NCBI GenBank assembly: GCA_019418545.1 | Contig: DYBQ01000010.1 | Location: 24,897 to 53,020, forward strand | DNA from: Clostridiales bacterium | Lineage (GTDB): Bacteria; Bacillota; Clostridia; Oscillospirales; Acutalibacteraceae | DNA length: 28,124 bases | Direction of reading: 5' to 3' | Shown here: piece after piece, positions 15,385 to 22,450 of the stretch | How positions within the stretch are numbered: the stretch's first letter is position 1 | Layout of the letters: each line of letters begins with the position of its first letter | The notes under the pieces: model-generated | The model's input: only the letters and a program-made list of their open reading frames with translations | What the model was told of the DNA's origin: nothing | Databases searched by the model: none | Made by a program: the position numbers and the translations under genes

Positions 15385-17169
15385 ATGAAACGGATGTGGT
15401 TTCCCTTGAAAGAAATGGAAAAAGCCCAAAAGGGGATTTCCCACAGCTTTTTAAAAGGCGCAGCCGTATTGACAGCCGGAGTGCTGGCGGTAAAAGTAAT
15501 GGGCGCAGTGTTTAAAATCCCTCTGAACTGGATTATCGGGGAGGACGGGATGGGCTATTTTACTACAGCATACAGCTTTTACAGCCCCATTTACAGCTTG
15601 GCAACAGCCGGGTTTCCCATAGCCATTTCCCGTATGGTGGCGGTTTGTCAGGCAAGGGGAAGGTATCGGGATATACGCCAAATCCACCGGGTATCCATCC
15701 CGGTTTTTCTGTTTATGGGAATCCTGGGATTTTTGGCTATGGTATTGGGGGCTGGGTGGTATGTGCGGGCCATGGGGAATGAAAGCGCACTGCCAGCCAT
15801 GCTCACGCTGGCGCCAGCAATTTTGTTCAGCTGCTTGTCGGCCATCTATCGGGGGTATTATGAGGGCCTTCGGAACATGGTACCCACGGCTCTTTCGGAA
15901 ATTTTGGAAGCATTGTGCCGGCTGGTACTGGGGCTGGGCGTGTCCGGGTGGATTCTCTATCGGGGGATGGAAACATACGGAATGTCCGGCAGGATTTTGG
16001 GAAAAGCTGTTTATGACCAGGCCGAGGCCCGGGCACAGCTTTTGCCATGGGCGGCAGCCGGAGCCATTGCGGGGGTAACGGCCGGGAGCGTGGTGAGCTT
16101 TTTGTTTTTACTCATCCGGCACCGGCTGCGGGGGGATGGTATCGGGAAGCGGGAGCTTTCTAAGTCGCCGCCGCCCAGAACGCCTTTTGGTACGGCGGTT
16201 ATGCTGCTTAAAACGGCGGCGCCTATTGGTTTGGGAGCCGTGGCGGTGAATCTTTCGGGGCTGGTGGATGCAACGTTTTTACAGTCCCAGATTCGGGAAA
16301 TCCTCTCCACACAGGGGATGGCGCTGGTTTCCCAATATCAGGGGATGATACCGGACTATAACCTGGCAAACCCCGAAACCATCCCAAATTTTTTGTTTGG
16401 CTGCTATGCCAACGCCCATACCCTCTTTATGCTCATCCCCGCTTTAACCCAGGCACTGGGAATCAGCGCCTTACCCAATGTGGCGGCAGCCTGGAGCTCA
16501 GGAAACCGGAATCGCCTGCAAAAAAGCGTGGAATCGGTGTTGTGCATGACAGCGGTGTGCAGCCTTCCGGCAGGAATCGGCATGGCGGTGCTGGCGGAGC
16601 CAATTGTTGGACTGTTATATGGAAGCCGGGCAGCAGCTCCAATTGTAGCAAGGCTTTTACCGCTGATGGCAGCCGCAGCGGTGTTTGCTTCTGTGAGCAC
16701 GCCTTTGCAGAGCATGCTGCAGGCAGTGGGAAGAGCGGATATTCCGGTAAAGCTTTTGGGAGTGGGGCTGCTGGTGAAAACAGCCCTCACCTGCTGGCTG
16801 ACAGGGATGCCTGAGTGGAATATTGCAGGAGCCGCTGTGGGGACGTTGGTTTGTTATTTGATAATTATGACAGGCGCTTTTATTTCCCTGCGTCGTGTTA
16901 TAAAAGTAAAACTCCATATGGGAAAAATTCTGCTCCGTCCTTTGGCTGCTGCGGCTTTGTGCGGAGCGGGGGCATTTTTGGCTCAGCAGCTTGGCAATTC
17001 TTACTTTCCCGGGAGAAGATGGGTCGTGCTGATTTCCGTGGGCTGTGGAGCTGTTTTCTATGGCGCGGCTCTGTTTGGAATGGGGATTTTGAAAAAAGAG
17101 GATGCGGTTCGGGTTCCCGGCGGACAAAAAATTTTAAAAATACTTGAAAAAAGCAAGGGAATCGAGTAA
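15385..17169 (+). CDS. spoVB: SpoVB/MurJ-family polysaccharide flippase
   Basis: Integral membrane protein of 594 residues with about 14 hydrophobic segments, of the MOP/MVF superfamily (SpoVB/YabM/MurJ type). These proteins flip lipid-linked peptidoglycan or polysaccharide precursors across the membrane; SpoVB acts in spore cortex formation. It starts with a basic tail, then 'FLKGAAVLTAGVLAVKVMGAVFK', a characteristic first helix of the family. GAAGGG (15371-15376) lies eight bases before ATG 15385. It is followed by mazG and, after hup, by rqcP, the order yabM-yabN-yabO of B. subtilis, which favours a YabM/SpoVB assignment over MurJ. The exact substrate is inference. Confidence 0.87.
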   Translation: MKRMWFPLKEMEKAQKGISHSFLKGAAVLTAGVLAVKVMGAVFKIPLNWIIGEDGMGYFTTAYSFYSPIYSLATAGFPIAISRMVAVCQARGRYRDIRQIHRVSIPVFLFMGILGFLAMVLGAGWYVRAMGNESALPAMLTLAPAILFSCLSAIYRGYYEGLRNMVPTALSEILEALCRLVLGLGVSGWILYRGMETYGMSGRILGKAVYDQAEARAQLLPWAAAGAIAGVTAGSVVSFLFLLIRHRLRGDGIGKRELSKSPPPRTPFGTAVMLLKTAAPIGLGAVAVNLSGLVDATFLQSQIREILSTQGMALVSQYQGMIPDYNLANPETIPNFLFGCYANAHTLFMLIPALTQALGISALPNVAAAWSSGNRNRLQKSVESVLCMTAVCSLPAGIGMAVLAEPIVGLLYGSRAAAPIVARLLPLMAAAAVFASVSTPLQSMLQAVGRADIPVKLLGVGLLVKTALTCWLTGMPEWNIAGAAVGTLVCYLIIMTGAFISLRRVIKVKLHMGKILLRPLAAAALCGAGAFLAQQLGNSYFPGRRWVVLISVGCGAVFYGAALFGMGILKKEDAVRVPGGQKILKILEKSKGIE

Positions 17170-17172
17170 AAT
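17144..17172 (+). promoter_or_regulatory. Putative promoter for mazG-hup
   Basis: TTGAAA (17144-17149), a 17-base spacer and TAAAAT (17167-17172), overlapping the last codons of the flippase gene. It gives a leader of about 55 nt with AGGAGG (17221-17226) before mazG. Confidence 0.45.
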
Positions 17173-17234
17173 AGAAGCGATTTCGCTTTTTGGACATTGA
17201 GATGCGGCAGAAAACCGGTAAGGAGGAAAAAATC

Positions 17235-18044
17235 ATGAATTTTGAGAGAAAAGATTTTTATACTATGAATGACTTTTTGAAAATCGTGGAAATCCTCCGC
17301 TCTCCCGAGGGATGCCCCTGGGATAAGGCGCAGACTCATGAGAGTATCCGGGCCAATTTTATTGAGGAAACCTATGAGGCCATTGAAGCCATTGACACCC
17401 GAGATACCGCCCTCTTGCGGGAAGAGCTGGGAGATGTGCTGCTGCAGGTAGCCCTTCATGCCCAGATGGAAAAGGAGCAGGGCCATTTTTCCTTTGAAAA
17501 TGTGGTGAATGAGGTGGCTCAAAAGCTGGTGTACCGGCACCCTCATGTATTTGGAGACGTGTCTGCCAGCAATGAGGAAGAAGCCCTGAAAAGCTGGGAT
17601 GACGCGAAAAAGGCCAGCAAAGAGCAAAAAACCACAACCCAGGTATTGCAGAGTGTTTCCCGTGCGCTGCCGGCGTTGATTCGCAGCGAAAAAGTGCAGA
17701 AAAAAGCTGCCAAGGCAGGGTTTGACTGGCCGGATGTTCAGGGAGCCATGGAAAAGGTTTCGGAGGAGCTTTCTGAAGTTCGCAGTGCAGCGGCTTCGGG
17801 AAATCAGAAAGCCTGTATGGATGAAGTGGGGGATTTGCTGTTTGCCGCTGTGAATGTGGCTCGGTTCCTTCATGCGGAGCCCGAAGAGGCACTGACGCGT
17901 TCCTGTGATAAGTTTATCCGCCGTTTTCAAACAGTAGAAAATCTGGCAAACGAAAAGGGCGTGTGTATGGAAACTGCTTCTCTGGAAGTGCTGGATGCTT
18001 TGTGGGAGGAAGCAAAACGGGAAGAAAGAAAAGAGCAGGCCTGA
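17235..18044 (+). CDS. mazG: MazG nucleoside triphosphate pyrophosphohydrolase
   Basis: Protein of 269 residues with two MazG helical domains. The first, about 10-120, has 'GCPWDKAQTHESI', the metal-binding acidic cluster in 'EETYEAIEAID' and 'EELGDVLLQVALHA'. The second, about 150-255, has 'EELSEVRSA' and 'DEVGDLLFAAVN'. MazG hydrolyses non-canonical or excess NTPs to NMP and pyrophosphate, cleaning the nucleotide pool, and can lower ppGpp signalling in E. coli. ATG 17235 is chosen because AGGAGG (17221-17226) lies eight bases upstream; an upstream GTG/TTG extension has no support. It is equivalent in position and family to the C-terminal MazG part of B. subtilis YabN, without YabN's N-terminal methylase-like domain. 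Confidence 0.93.
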   Translation: MNFERKDFYTMNDFLKIVEILRSPEGCPWDKAQTHESIRANFIEETYEAIEAIDTRDTALLREELGDVLLQVALHAQMEKEQGHFSFENVVNEVAQKLVYRHPHVFGDVSASNEEEALKSWDDAKKASKEQKTTTQVLQSVSRALPALIRSEKVQKKAAKAGFDWPDVQGAMEKVSEELSEVRSAAASGNQKACMDEVGDLLFAAVNVARFLHAEPEEALTRSCDKFIRRFQTVENLANEKGVCMETASLEVLDALWEEAKREERKEQA

Positions 18045-18077
18045 GAGGAAGGCTCTTGACTGGATGAATTCTCAGGC
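18031..18077 (+). other. Interleaved inverted repeats at the mazG-hup junction
   Basis: AAGAGC (18031-18036) is complementary to GCTCTT (18052-18057), and GCCTGAGA (18039-18046) is complementary to TCTCAGGC (18070-18077). The pairs cross, so they could form an H-type pseudoknot or two mutually exclusive hairpins. They span the mazG stop codon, 58 bases before hup. A regulatory role for hup is inference; the complementarity is exact. Confidence 0.35.
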
Positions 18078-18134
18078 ACGGAAACTGGTTCCGGCGACCT
18101 GTGGAATATATTTAAACTATTTGGAGGCAAAAAA

Positions 18135-18410
18135 ATGAACAAAACAGAATTGATTGCTGCTGTTGCAGAAAAGTCCGGTTTGTCCAAAAAAGATGCAGAC
18201 AATGCCGTTAATGCTATGCTCGACGCTATCGTAGAGACCCTTTCCAAGGAAGAGAAGGTGCAGATTGTTGGCTTTGGTACCTTTGAGGTGCGCAGCCGCA
18301 GCGAGCGTCAGGGCCGTGACCCCAGAACCAACAACCCGATTACTATTCCTGCTTCTAAGGCTCCTGCCTTTAAAGCCGGCAAAGCGTTTAAGGACGCAGT
18401 GGATCACTAA
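18135..18410 (+). CDS. hup: HU-family nucleoid DNA-binding protein
   Basis: Complete HU of 91 residues. The N-terminal helices start 'MNKTELIAAVAEKSGLSK', followed by the HU signature 'GFGTFEVRSRSERQGRDP', the DNA-binding arm with 'NPITIPASKAPAF' (Pro at the arm tip), and 'KAGKAFKDAV'. It binds and bends DNA as a dimer, compacting the nucleoid. TGGAGG (18122-18127) lies seven bases before ATG 18135. It has its own terminator at 18431, so HU mRNA can accumulate separately from rqcP. It sits between mazG and rqcP, which are adjacent in Bacillus. Confidence 0.97.
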   Translation: MNKTELIAAVAEKSGLSKKDADNAVNAMLDAIVETLSKEEKVQIVGFGTFEVRSRSERQGRDPRTNNPITIPASKAPAFKAGKAFKDAVDH

Positions 18411-18430
18411 TTCTGTCAGCAAAATATCGG

Positions 18431-18476
18431 GGGCATGGCGCAGCTTTTGGGCGGCGCTATGCCCTTTTCTGTTTTT
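18431..18476 (+). terminator. Intrinsic terminator after hup
   Basis: An 11-bp stem, 18431-18441 with 18454-18464 (GGGCATGGCGC / GCGCTATGCCC, one G-T pair), is followed by TTTTCTGTTTTTT (18465-18476). Confidence 0.8.
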
Positions 18477-18517
18477 TGAAATTCCCTGTGTGAGCGGGGA
18501 GAAAGGAGGAGGTTCCA

Positions 18518-18760
18518 TTGAGACTGGACAAGTATTTAAAGGTTTCCCGCATTATCAAAAGGCGCACTGTGGCAAACGAAGCTTGTGATGCCGGGAGAGT
18601 GCTGGTAAACGGCAAACCTGCCCGGGCGTCTTATGATGTGAAGGTTGGGGATGTGCTGGAGCTGCAGCTGGGCAGCCGTCCCATCCGGGCAAAGGTTCTC
18701 ACCGTGGCGGAAACAGTGAGAAAAGAAGCCGCTTCGGATATGTATCAGATTTTGGAATAA
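18518..18760 (+). CDS. rqcP: S4-domain RNA-binding protein RqcP (YabO/Hsp15-like)
   Basis: Protein of 80 residues, nearly all S4 domain: 'MRLDKYLKVSRIIKRR' then 'ANEACDAGRVLVNGKPA' and 'VGDVLEL'. RqcP works with RqcH on the 50S subunit to drive alanine tailing of stalled nascent chains (ribosome quality control). The start is TTG 18518, supported by a very strong AAAGGAGGAGG (18502-18512) and by the family's fixed beginning at this residue. The order flippase-mazG-(hup)-S4 protein matches B. subtilis yabM-yabN-yabO. It ends at the perfect terminator at 18771; yabP, yabQ and divIC homologues do not follow. Confidence 0.92.
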   Translation: MRLDKYLKVSRIIKRRTVANEACDAGRVLVNGKPARASYDVKVGDVLELQLGSRPIRAKVLTVAETVRKEAASDMYQILE

Positions 18761-18770
18761 TGCGGTCTGA

Positions 18771-18820
18771 AAAGCCGCCCTCACCCCATGAAGATTTTGT
18801 GGGGTGAGGGCGGCTTTTTT
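18771..18820 (+). terminator. Strong intrinsic terminator after rqcP
   Basis: A perfect 18-bp stem, 18771-18788 with 18800-18817, has an 11-base loop and ends in TTTTTT (18815-18820). Confidence 0.92.
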
Positions 18821-18878
18821 CGTGGGGAATTGTTCTATAAAAAGCCGGAAACTGATGGAAGGTTTAGATAAAACACTG

Positions 18879-18908
18879 TTGACATTTATCAGATAAAAAG
18901 TCTATAAT
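18879..18908 (+). promoter_or_regulatory. Consensus-like promoter of the pectinesterase gene
   Basis: Perfect TTGACA (18879-18884), an 18-base spacer and perfect TATAAT (18903-18908). The predicted start is near 18915, leaving a leader of about 290 nt. Confidence 0.7.
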
Positions 18909-18913
18909 TTTAA

Positions 18914-19000
18914 CAGTTTTCCAATATATGGAAAGCTGCGGCTGATGTGTATCAGATTGTTTGATAGGGAAACCAGTTGATTCCTGGGTTTTATTGTTTT
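18914..19000 (+). promoter_or_regulatory. Structured leader with terminator-like third hairpin
   Basis: Hairpin 1 pairs CAG-TTTCCA (18914-18923) with TGGAAA-CTG (18929-18938). Hairpin 2 pairs CTGAT (18942) with ATCAG (18951-18955). Hairpin 3 pairs AAACCAG (18970-18976) with CTGGGTTT (18984-18991, one bulge) and is followed by the T-rich stretch to 19000. The arrangement resembles a transcription attenuator or a small riboswitch; I do not recognise a known class. Confidence 0.35.
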
Positions 19001-19051
19001 GAAAAGTGAATAAGAAGTGTTAAAAAGGCGGATTGAAAAAACGCAGTCCTG

Positions 19052-19081
19052 TTGACGGATTGGGAGGAAGTTTCGTTATAT
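19052..19081 (+). promoter_or_regulatory. Possible second promoter of the pectinesterase gene
   Basis: TTGACG (19052-19057), an 18-base spacer and TTATAT (19076-19081). The -10 match is moderate. It would bypass the structured element upstream. Confidence 0.3.
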
Positions 19082-19203
19082 GAAATACGATTGTTGATAA
19101 GCTGACAATTTATTATTGTAGTCTCGTTTCGTTTTCTTGATTTTACTCCTTCACAACTGTTGAAGGGATAAAATAGAATCTTTCTGAAAGGGGAAAAATC
19201 CGA

Positions 19204-21930
19204 ATGATGAAAAAAATTGCTGCTGGGCTCCTGGCCCTGCTGCTAACCCTTGGAGCCGCTCTGCCTGCTGGTGCACAAACGGTGGACAATCAGGTTTCCA
19301 CCGGGACAGCCAGTGTCAAAGCCGCGCCTGTCGATATGGCGTGGAGCTTCAGCCCGGCAGAAACCGATGCCCTTCCCGGCCAGATGCAGCCGGGCGGCAC
19401 AACTTCCGGCGAATATCTCGGCATTCTTATCGATGCTTCCGCTCAGGGAAGCAAGTTCTCTCCCCGCGAAACCGATACCCAAATCAATGCAGGAACTGTT
19501 TTTACGATTCCTGTGGAAGCCAATGAAAATGGCGCAGTGCTGACATTGCGGCTGTCCGGCGGCTCCTCTGTGGTGGAAATGGCCGGCACAGAGTATGCCA
19601 GCGAAAACGGCGCCGTAACGATTCCTGTAGAAGCGGCGGAATCCGAAAACAACTGCGTGCTGACGTTTACCGCTCAAACCTATCTGGCCGGCATAACGCT
19701 GACCTATAACCAACCAGAAGAAGAATATCCCGGTGTACCCGAAGAAGTTTCTGCTGAAGATGTGACTTATGGCTTTACGACACTGGATGGCCTGACGGAT
19801 GAATCCGGTCTGACACCGGCTTCCGGCAAGCTGGAAGGCAATCGAGGCTTCTATGAGGACATAAAAGTGGACGCTGCTTCCGGCAAATTTAACGTACAGC
19901 CTGATGCTTCCCGGGTGGCCATCAATGCTGGGACAGTTTTATACATTCCCGCAGCCTATGATGCTAAGGGCGCTGTGCTGCTGATTGCCGGTACTCAGGA
20001 TGGCAGCACTCCCGCTGAAATTCTGGTGGATGGGCAGAGCCAGACCACCAATCAGTCTATCAGCCTGGATATGAGCGATAGCAGTACATACCCCCGCTAT
20101 ATCAAGGTGGAGTTCAGCACCATTGCCTATGTCAACTCCATTTCCCTCAACTATGCCAGCTGCAGCGATTTTGGCAAGCCCGAAGTCGAGGCAAAGGATA
20201 AAATCTGGGACTTTACTTCTGCCAGTACCGTGGAACGTCCCAACGTACAGGGCGGCAAAGAGGAATTTGACGGAATGCAGATTGATGCTTCTGTGGGAAA
20301 ATTCTCTCCCCGTGAAGGCGATACCCAGGTAAATGCCGGAACGGTTTTGTATATCCCGGTAGCACCGGATGCACAGGGCGCCACCATTACAGTAGCCGGC
20401 AACAATTACAACAACCTCACACTGGTTTTGGGCGATGACACTCAAATCCAGGTTGGAGAAGAAGTGGTTCTTCCCAGCGTAACGGAAGAAACCTATGTGC
20501 CCCTGTCTTTTGAAAGCGCAGATGGCACCGGCAGCTGCTATCTCACTTCCATTACCGTGGACTATGCCAGCGATAACGAAGTGATTCCCACTGTGGTAAC
20601 CGTGGGCAAGACCGGCTGCGAGTACACTACCATTCAAAGCGCACTGGACGCCAATACCTCTTCTGCGAACCGTCCTTTGGTGCTGCTCATTGCCCCCGGC
20701 ACCTATACGGAAAAGGTGACTGTCAGCAAGCCCTGGGTTTCCTTCCAGGCAATGCCTTCGGCAACTGGCGAGGCTGTTGTTATTGAGGAAAGCTATTATT
20801 CCTCCAACACCTTTGACAGTGATGGAAACTTTATTCCACAGGATGAATATGATGTGGGCACCGACCAGAGCGGTACGGTGCTGCTGACCGCCAATGCCAC
20901 CGGGTTCAGCGCCTGCGGCATTACCTTCCAGAACAGCTATAATATCGTTGACCACACGCAAAAAGGCCAGCAGACCCCGGCTGTTGCTTTGGGCTCTGTG
21001 GCAGACAAGGTATACTTTAAAAACTGCCGCTTCTTGGGACGTCAGGATACGCTGTATCTCCATGGTGAGGGCGCAAGAGTTTTTGTAGAAGATTGTTATA
21101 TCGAAGGTACAGTAGACTTTGTGTTTGGCGATGCCAATGCTTACTTCCTGCATTGCGATTTGTATATGGCCTACTTTACCGGCAAGGATAACGGTTATTT
21201 TACTGCTGCCAATACCAAAAAAGGGGACGTTGGATTTGTTTTCTATGACTGTACCCTGAAAGCCGACCCCCAATATGCAGCGGAAGATGGCGAAGTCAGT
21301 TTGGGACGCCCGTGGCAAACGGAGATTTATACGGTTACCGGCAGAAAACCGGACGGCAGCAGCTATTTGATTGAATATGATGCATCCAGAGTGAACCCCA
21401 CCTATGAGAACACTTCTTCTGCAGTTACATTTGTGGAGTGTGTCATGGACTCTTCGATTAAAGCCGACCGCTGGAATGTATGGACCCGCAAAGATGCAGA
21501 CGGGAACACAATAGACGTTACCTATCATCCCAATGTGCGTTTTGCCGAATATAACTCGAGAAACACGGCTGGTGAGTATTTGACTCCCGCAGAAAATGTG
21601 ACTCTCGGCGTTATGAAGCAGACGGATGATGCCCAGTCCCTGACAGATGGATTGCTGGCCGAAATGGGATTTGGTACGGCAGCAGGCAGCTGGATGCCTT
21701 CCTATATCGACTACACCGGTACAGCACCTGTGACAGTAACTCCAGAAGATTTGACACCACCGGTTCAGCCGGCAGACCCCTCTGAGCCAGTAAATCCTGG
21801 AGACGAAGACCCCAAACCTCCGGTGAGTACCAGTGATGTACCGGGTGTGGCTGCGGCAGGCTGTGCGGCTTTGCTATCCGGCGGCTGGCTGGGTCTGACG
21901 ATGCGTATGCGCAGAAAAAGCCGTGCCTAA
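19204..21930 (+). CDS. Secreted, probably wall-anchored pectinesterase with three N-terminal modules
   Basis: Extracellular enzyme of 908 residues that would demethylate pectin (pectin methylesterase, CE8 fold). A signal peptide (1 to about 25, ending 'AGA') is followed by three related modules whose cores at about 76, 220 and 358 share 'DAS..GKF' and 'NAGTV..IPV'; they may be carbohydrate-binding. The CE8 beta-helix runs from about 462 to 815: 'PGTYTEKV' near 498, Q614-D615 in 'RQDTLY', D638 in 'VDFVFGDA', and R702/W704 in 'LGRPW'. The catalytic pair D615 and D638 is present. The C-terminus has a Pro/Asp/Glu-rich linker, 'PPVSTSD' (872-878), a hydrophobic stretch and the basic tail 'RMRRKSRA', the form of a cell-wall sorting signal without LPXTG. 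GAAAGGGG precedes ATG 19204; ATG 19207 is also possible. It stands alone between terminators. Confidence 0.92.
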   Translation: MMKKIAAGLLALLLTLGAALPAGAQTVDNQVSTGTASVKAAPVDMAWSFSPAETDALPGQMQPGGTTSGEYLGILIDASAQGSKFSPRETDTQINAGTVFTIPVEANENGAVLTLRLSGGSSVVEMAGTEYASENGAVTIPVEAAESENNCVLTFTAQTYLAGITLTYNQPEEEYPGVPEEVSAEDVTYGFTTLDGLTDESGLTPASGKLEGNRGFYEDIKVDAASGKFNVQPDASRVAINAGTVLYIPAAYDAKGAVLLIAGTQDGSTPAEILVDGQSQTTNQSISLDMSDSSTYPRYIKVEFSTIAYVNSISLNYASCSDFGKPEVEAKDKIWDFTSASTVERPNVQGGKEEFDGMQIDASVGKFSPREGDTQVNAGTVLYIPVAPDAQGATITVAGNNYNNLTLVLGDDTQIQVGEEVVLPSVTEETYVPLSFESADGTGSCYLTSITVDYASDNEVIPTVVTVGKTGCEYTTIQSALDANTSSANRPLVLLIAPGTYTEKVTVSKPWVSFQAMPSATGEAVVIEESYYSSNTFDSDGNFIPQDEYDVGTDQSGTVLLTANATGFSACGITFQNSYNIVDHTQKGQQTPAVALGSVADKVYFKNCRFLGRQDTLYLHGEGARVFVEDCYIEGTVDFVFGDANAYFLHCDLYMAYFTGKDNGYFTAANTKKGDVGFVFYDCTLKADPQYAAEDGEVSLGRPWQTEIYTVTGRKPDGSSYLIEYDASRVNPTYENTSSAVTFVECVMDSSIKADRWNVWTRKDADGNTIDVTYHPNVRFAEYNSRNTAGEYLTPAENVTLGVMKQTDDAQSLTDGLLAEMGFGTAAGSWMPSYIDYTGTAPVTVTPEDLTPPVQPADPSEPVNPGDEDPKPPVSTSDVPGVAAAGCAALLSGGWLGLTMRMRRKSRA

Positions 21931-21954
21931 ACGATAAGCTTTTGCTTACAATGA

Positions 21955-21992
21955 AAAACCCGCTTCCCTGTTCAGTCAGGGAAGCGGGTTTT
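21955..21992 (+). terminator. Intrinsic terminator after the pectinesterase gene
   Basis: A perfect 16-bp stem, 21955-21970 with 21977-21992, has a 6-base loop (TTCAGT); the 3' arm ends in TTTT. Confidence 0.88.
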
Positions 21993-22019
21993 GTTAGTTG
22001 TGGAAAATGTTTTTATTAA

Positions 22020-22062
22020 AACCAAAAATCAGAGGCCGAAAATTGGCCTCTGATTTTTGGTT
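22020..22062. terminator. Second perfect hairpin, possibly a bidirectional terminator
   Basis: A perfect 18-bp stem, 22020-22037 with 22045-22062, has a 7-base loop. An internal T5 run lies in the 3' arm and the mirror run lies on the other strand. It lies 27 bases after the first terminator, although no opposing gene is present. Confidence 0.65.
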
Positions 22063-22450
22063 AAGAAGGAATAATGAAAAAGAAGAGTATTTATGAAAAC
22101 GCCTACTTTTCAGGCACTTGTACTTGGTCTGCCGGCTTGCCGGTCCGGTATTCCGTCCTACCCCGGCAAACATGTGGCAGTAAATCTATATAAAAGAAAA
22201 TTGTTTTTAAGGAGCGGGTTGTTTGCGTCCCCCCTTTCTTCTTGTTTGGAATGTCTATAGTATAAAAGGTGAATGTGATGAATTCCTGATAAAGATAAGA
22301 ATTTTTCGAGACGCTTTTTTCACCAAATTGTGAACAAAAGCAGTTGTACAAAAAAGTGTCAAAAAAAGACAAAAAATTGTAAAAACGCAAAAACAGCTGT
22401 GATTTTCGGGCAGTTTGCGGTATAATAATCATAAACTGCATGGGAGGTGC
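22063..22450 (+). other. 388-bp region between pectinesterase and aldehyde dehydrogenase
   Basis: No conserved gene is recognised. It contains a possible 39-codon ORF (22074-22193), short GC-rich inverted repeats around 22132-22175 (CCGGC/GCCGG and TGCCGG/CCGGCA), an A/T-rich stretch (22300-22390) and a perfect -10 box TATAAT at 22421-22426 with no good -35. A structured small RNA is possible but unproven. Confidence 0.4.
22074..22193 (+). CDS. Possible 39-residue small ORF, unrecognised
   Basis: The ATG at 22074 is preceded by AGAAGGA (22064-22070), but with only three bases between. The product starts 'MKKKSIYENAYFSG' and contains two Cys ('GTCTW', 'QTCGS'); it ends at TAA 22191-22193. I recognise no family. 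It lies just after the second hairpin and may be chance. Confidence 0.15.
   Translation: MKKKSIYENAYFSGTCTWSAGLPVRYSVLPRQTCGSKSI

Larger units (their letters stand above)
18821..19203 (+). other. 383-bp non-coding leader region of the pectinesterase gene
   Basis: No gene is supported here. It holds a good promoter (18879-18908), a run of three hairpins ending in a U-rich stretch (18914-19000), a possible second promoter (19052-19081), an inverted repeat ACAAT/ATTGT (19105-19119) and a 6-bp inverted repeat CCTTCA/TGAAGG (19148-19166). The ribosome site GAAAGGGG (19186-19193) precedes the pectinesterase start. This suggests a regulated gene with a leader of up to about 290 nt. Confidence 0.6.

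Noticed and set aside
18914..19000. Known riboswitch class (such as c-di-GMP, preQ1 or T-box)
   Set aside because: None of the conserved core motifs I know from these classes is present, so only a generic structured leader is reported.
19939..21528. 529-codon open frame on the - strand
   Set aside because: Antisense shadow of the pectinesterase gene; no family resemblance and no ribosome site.
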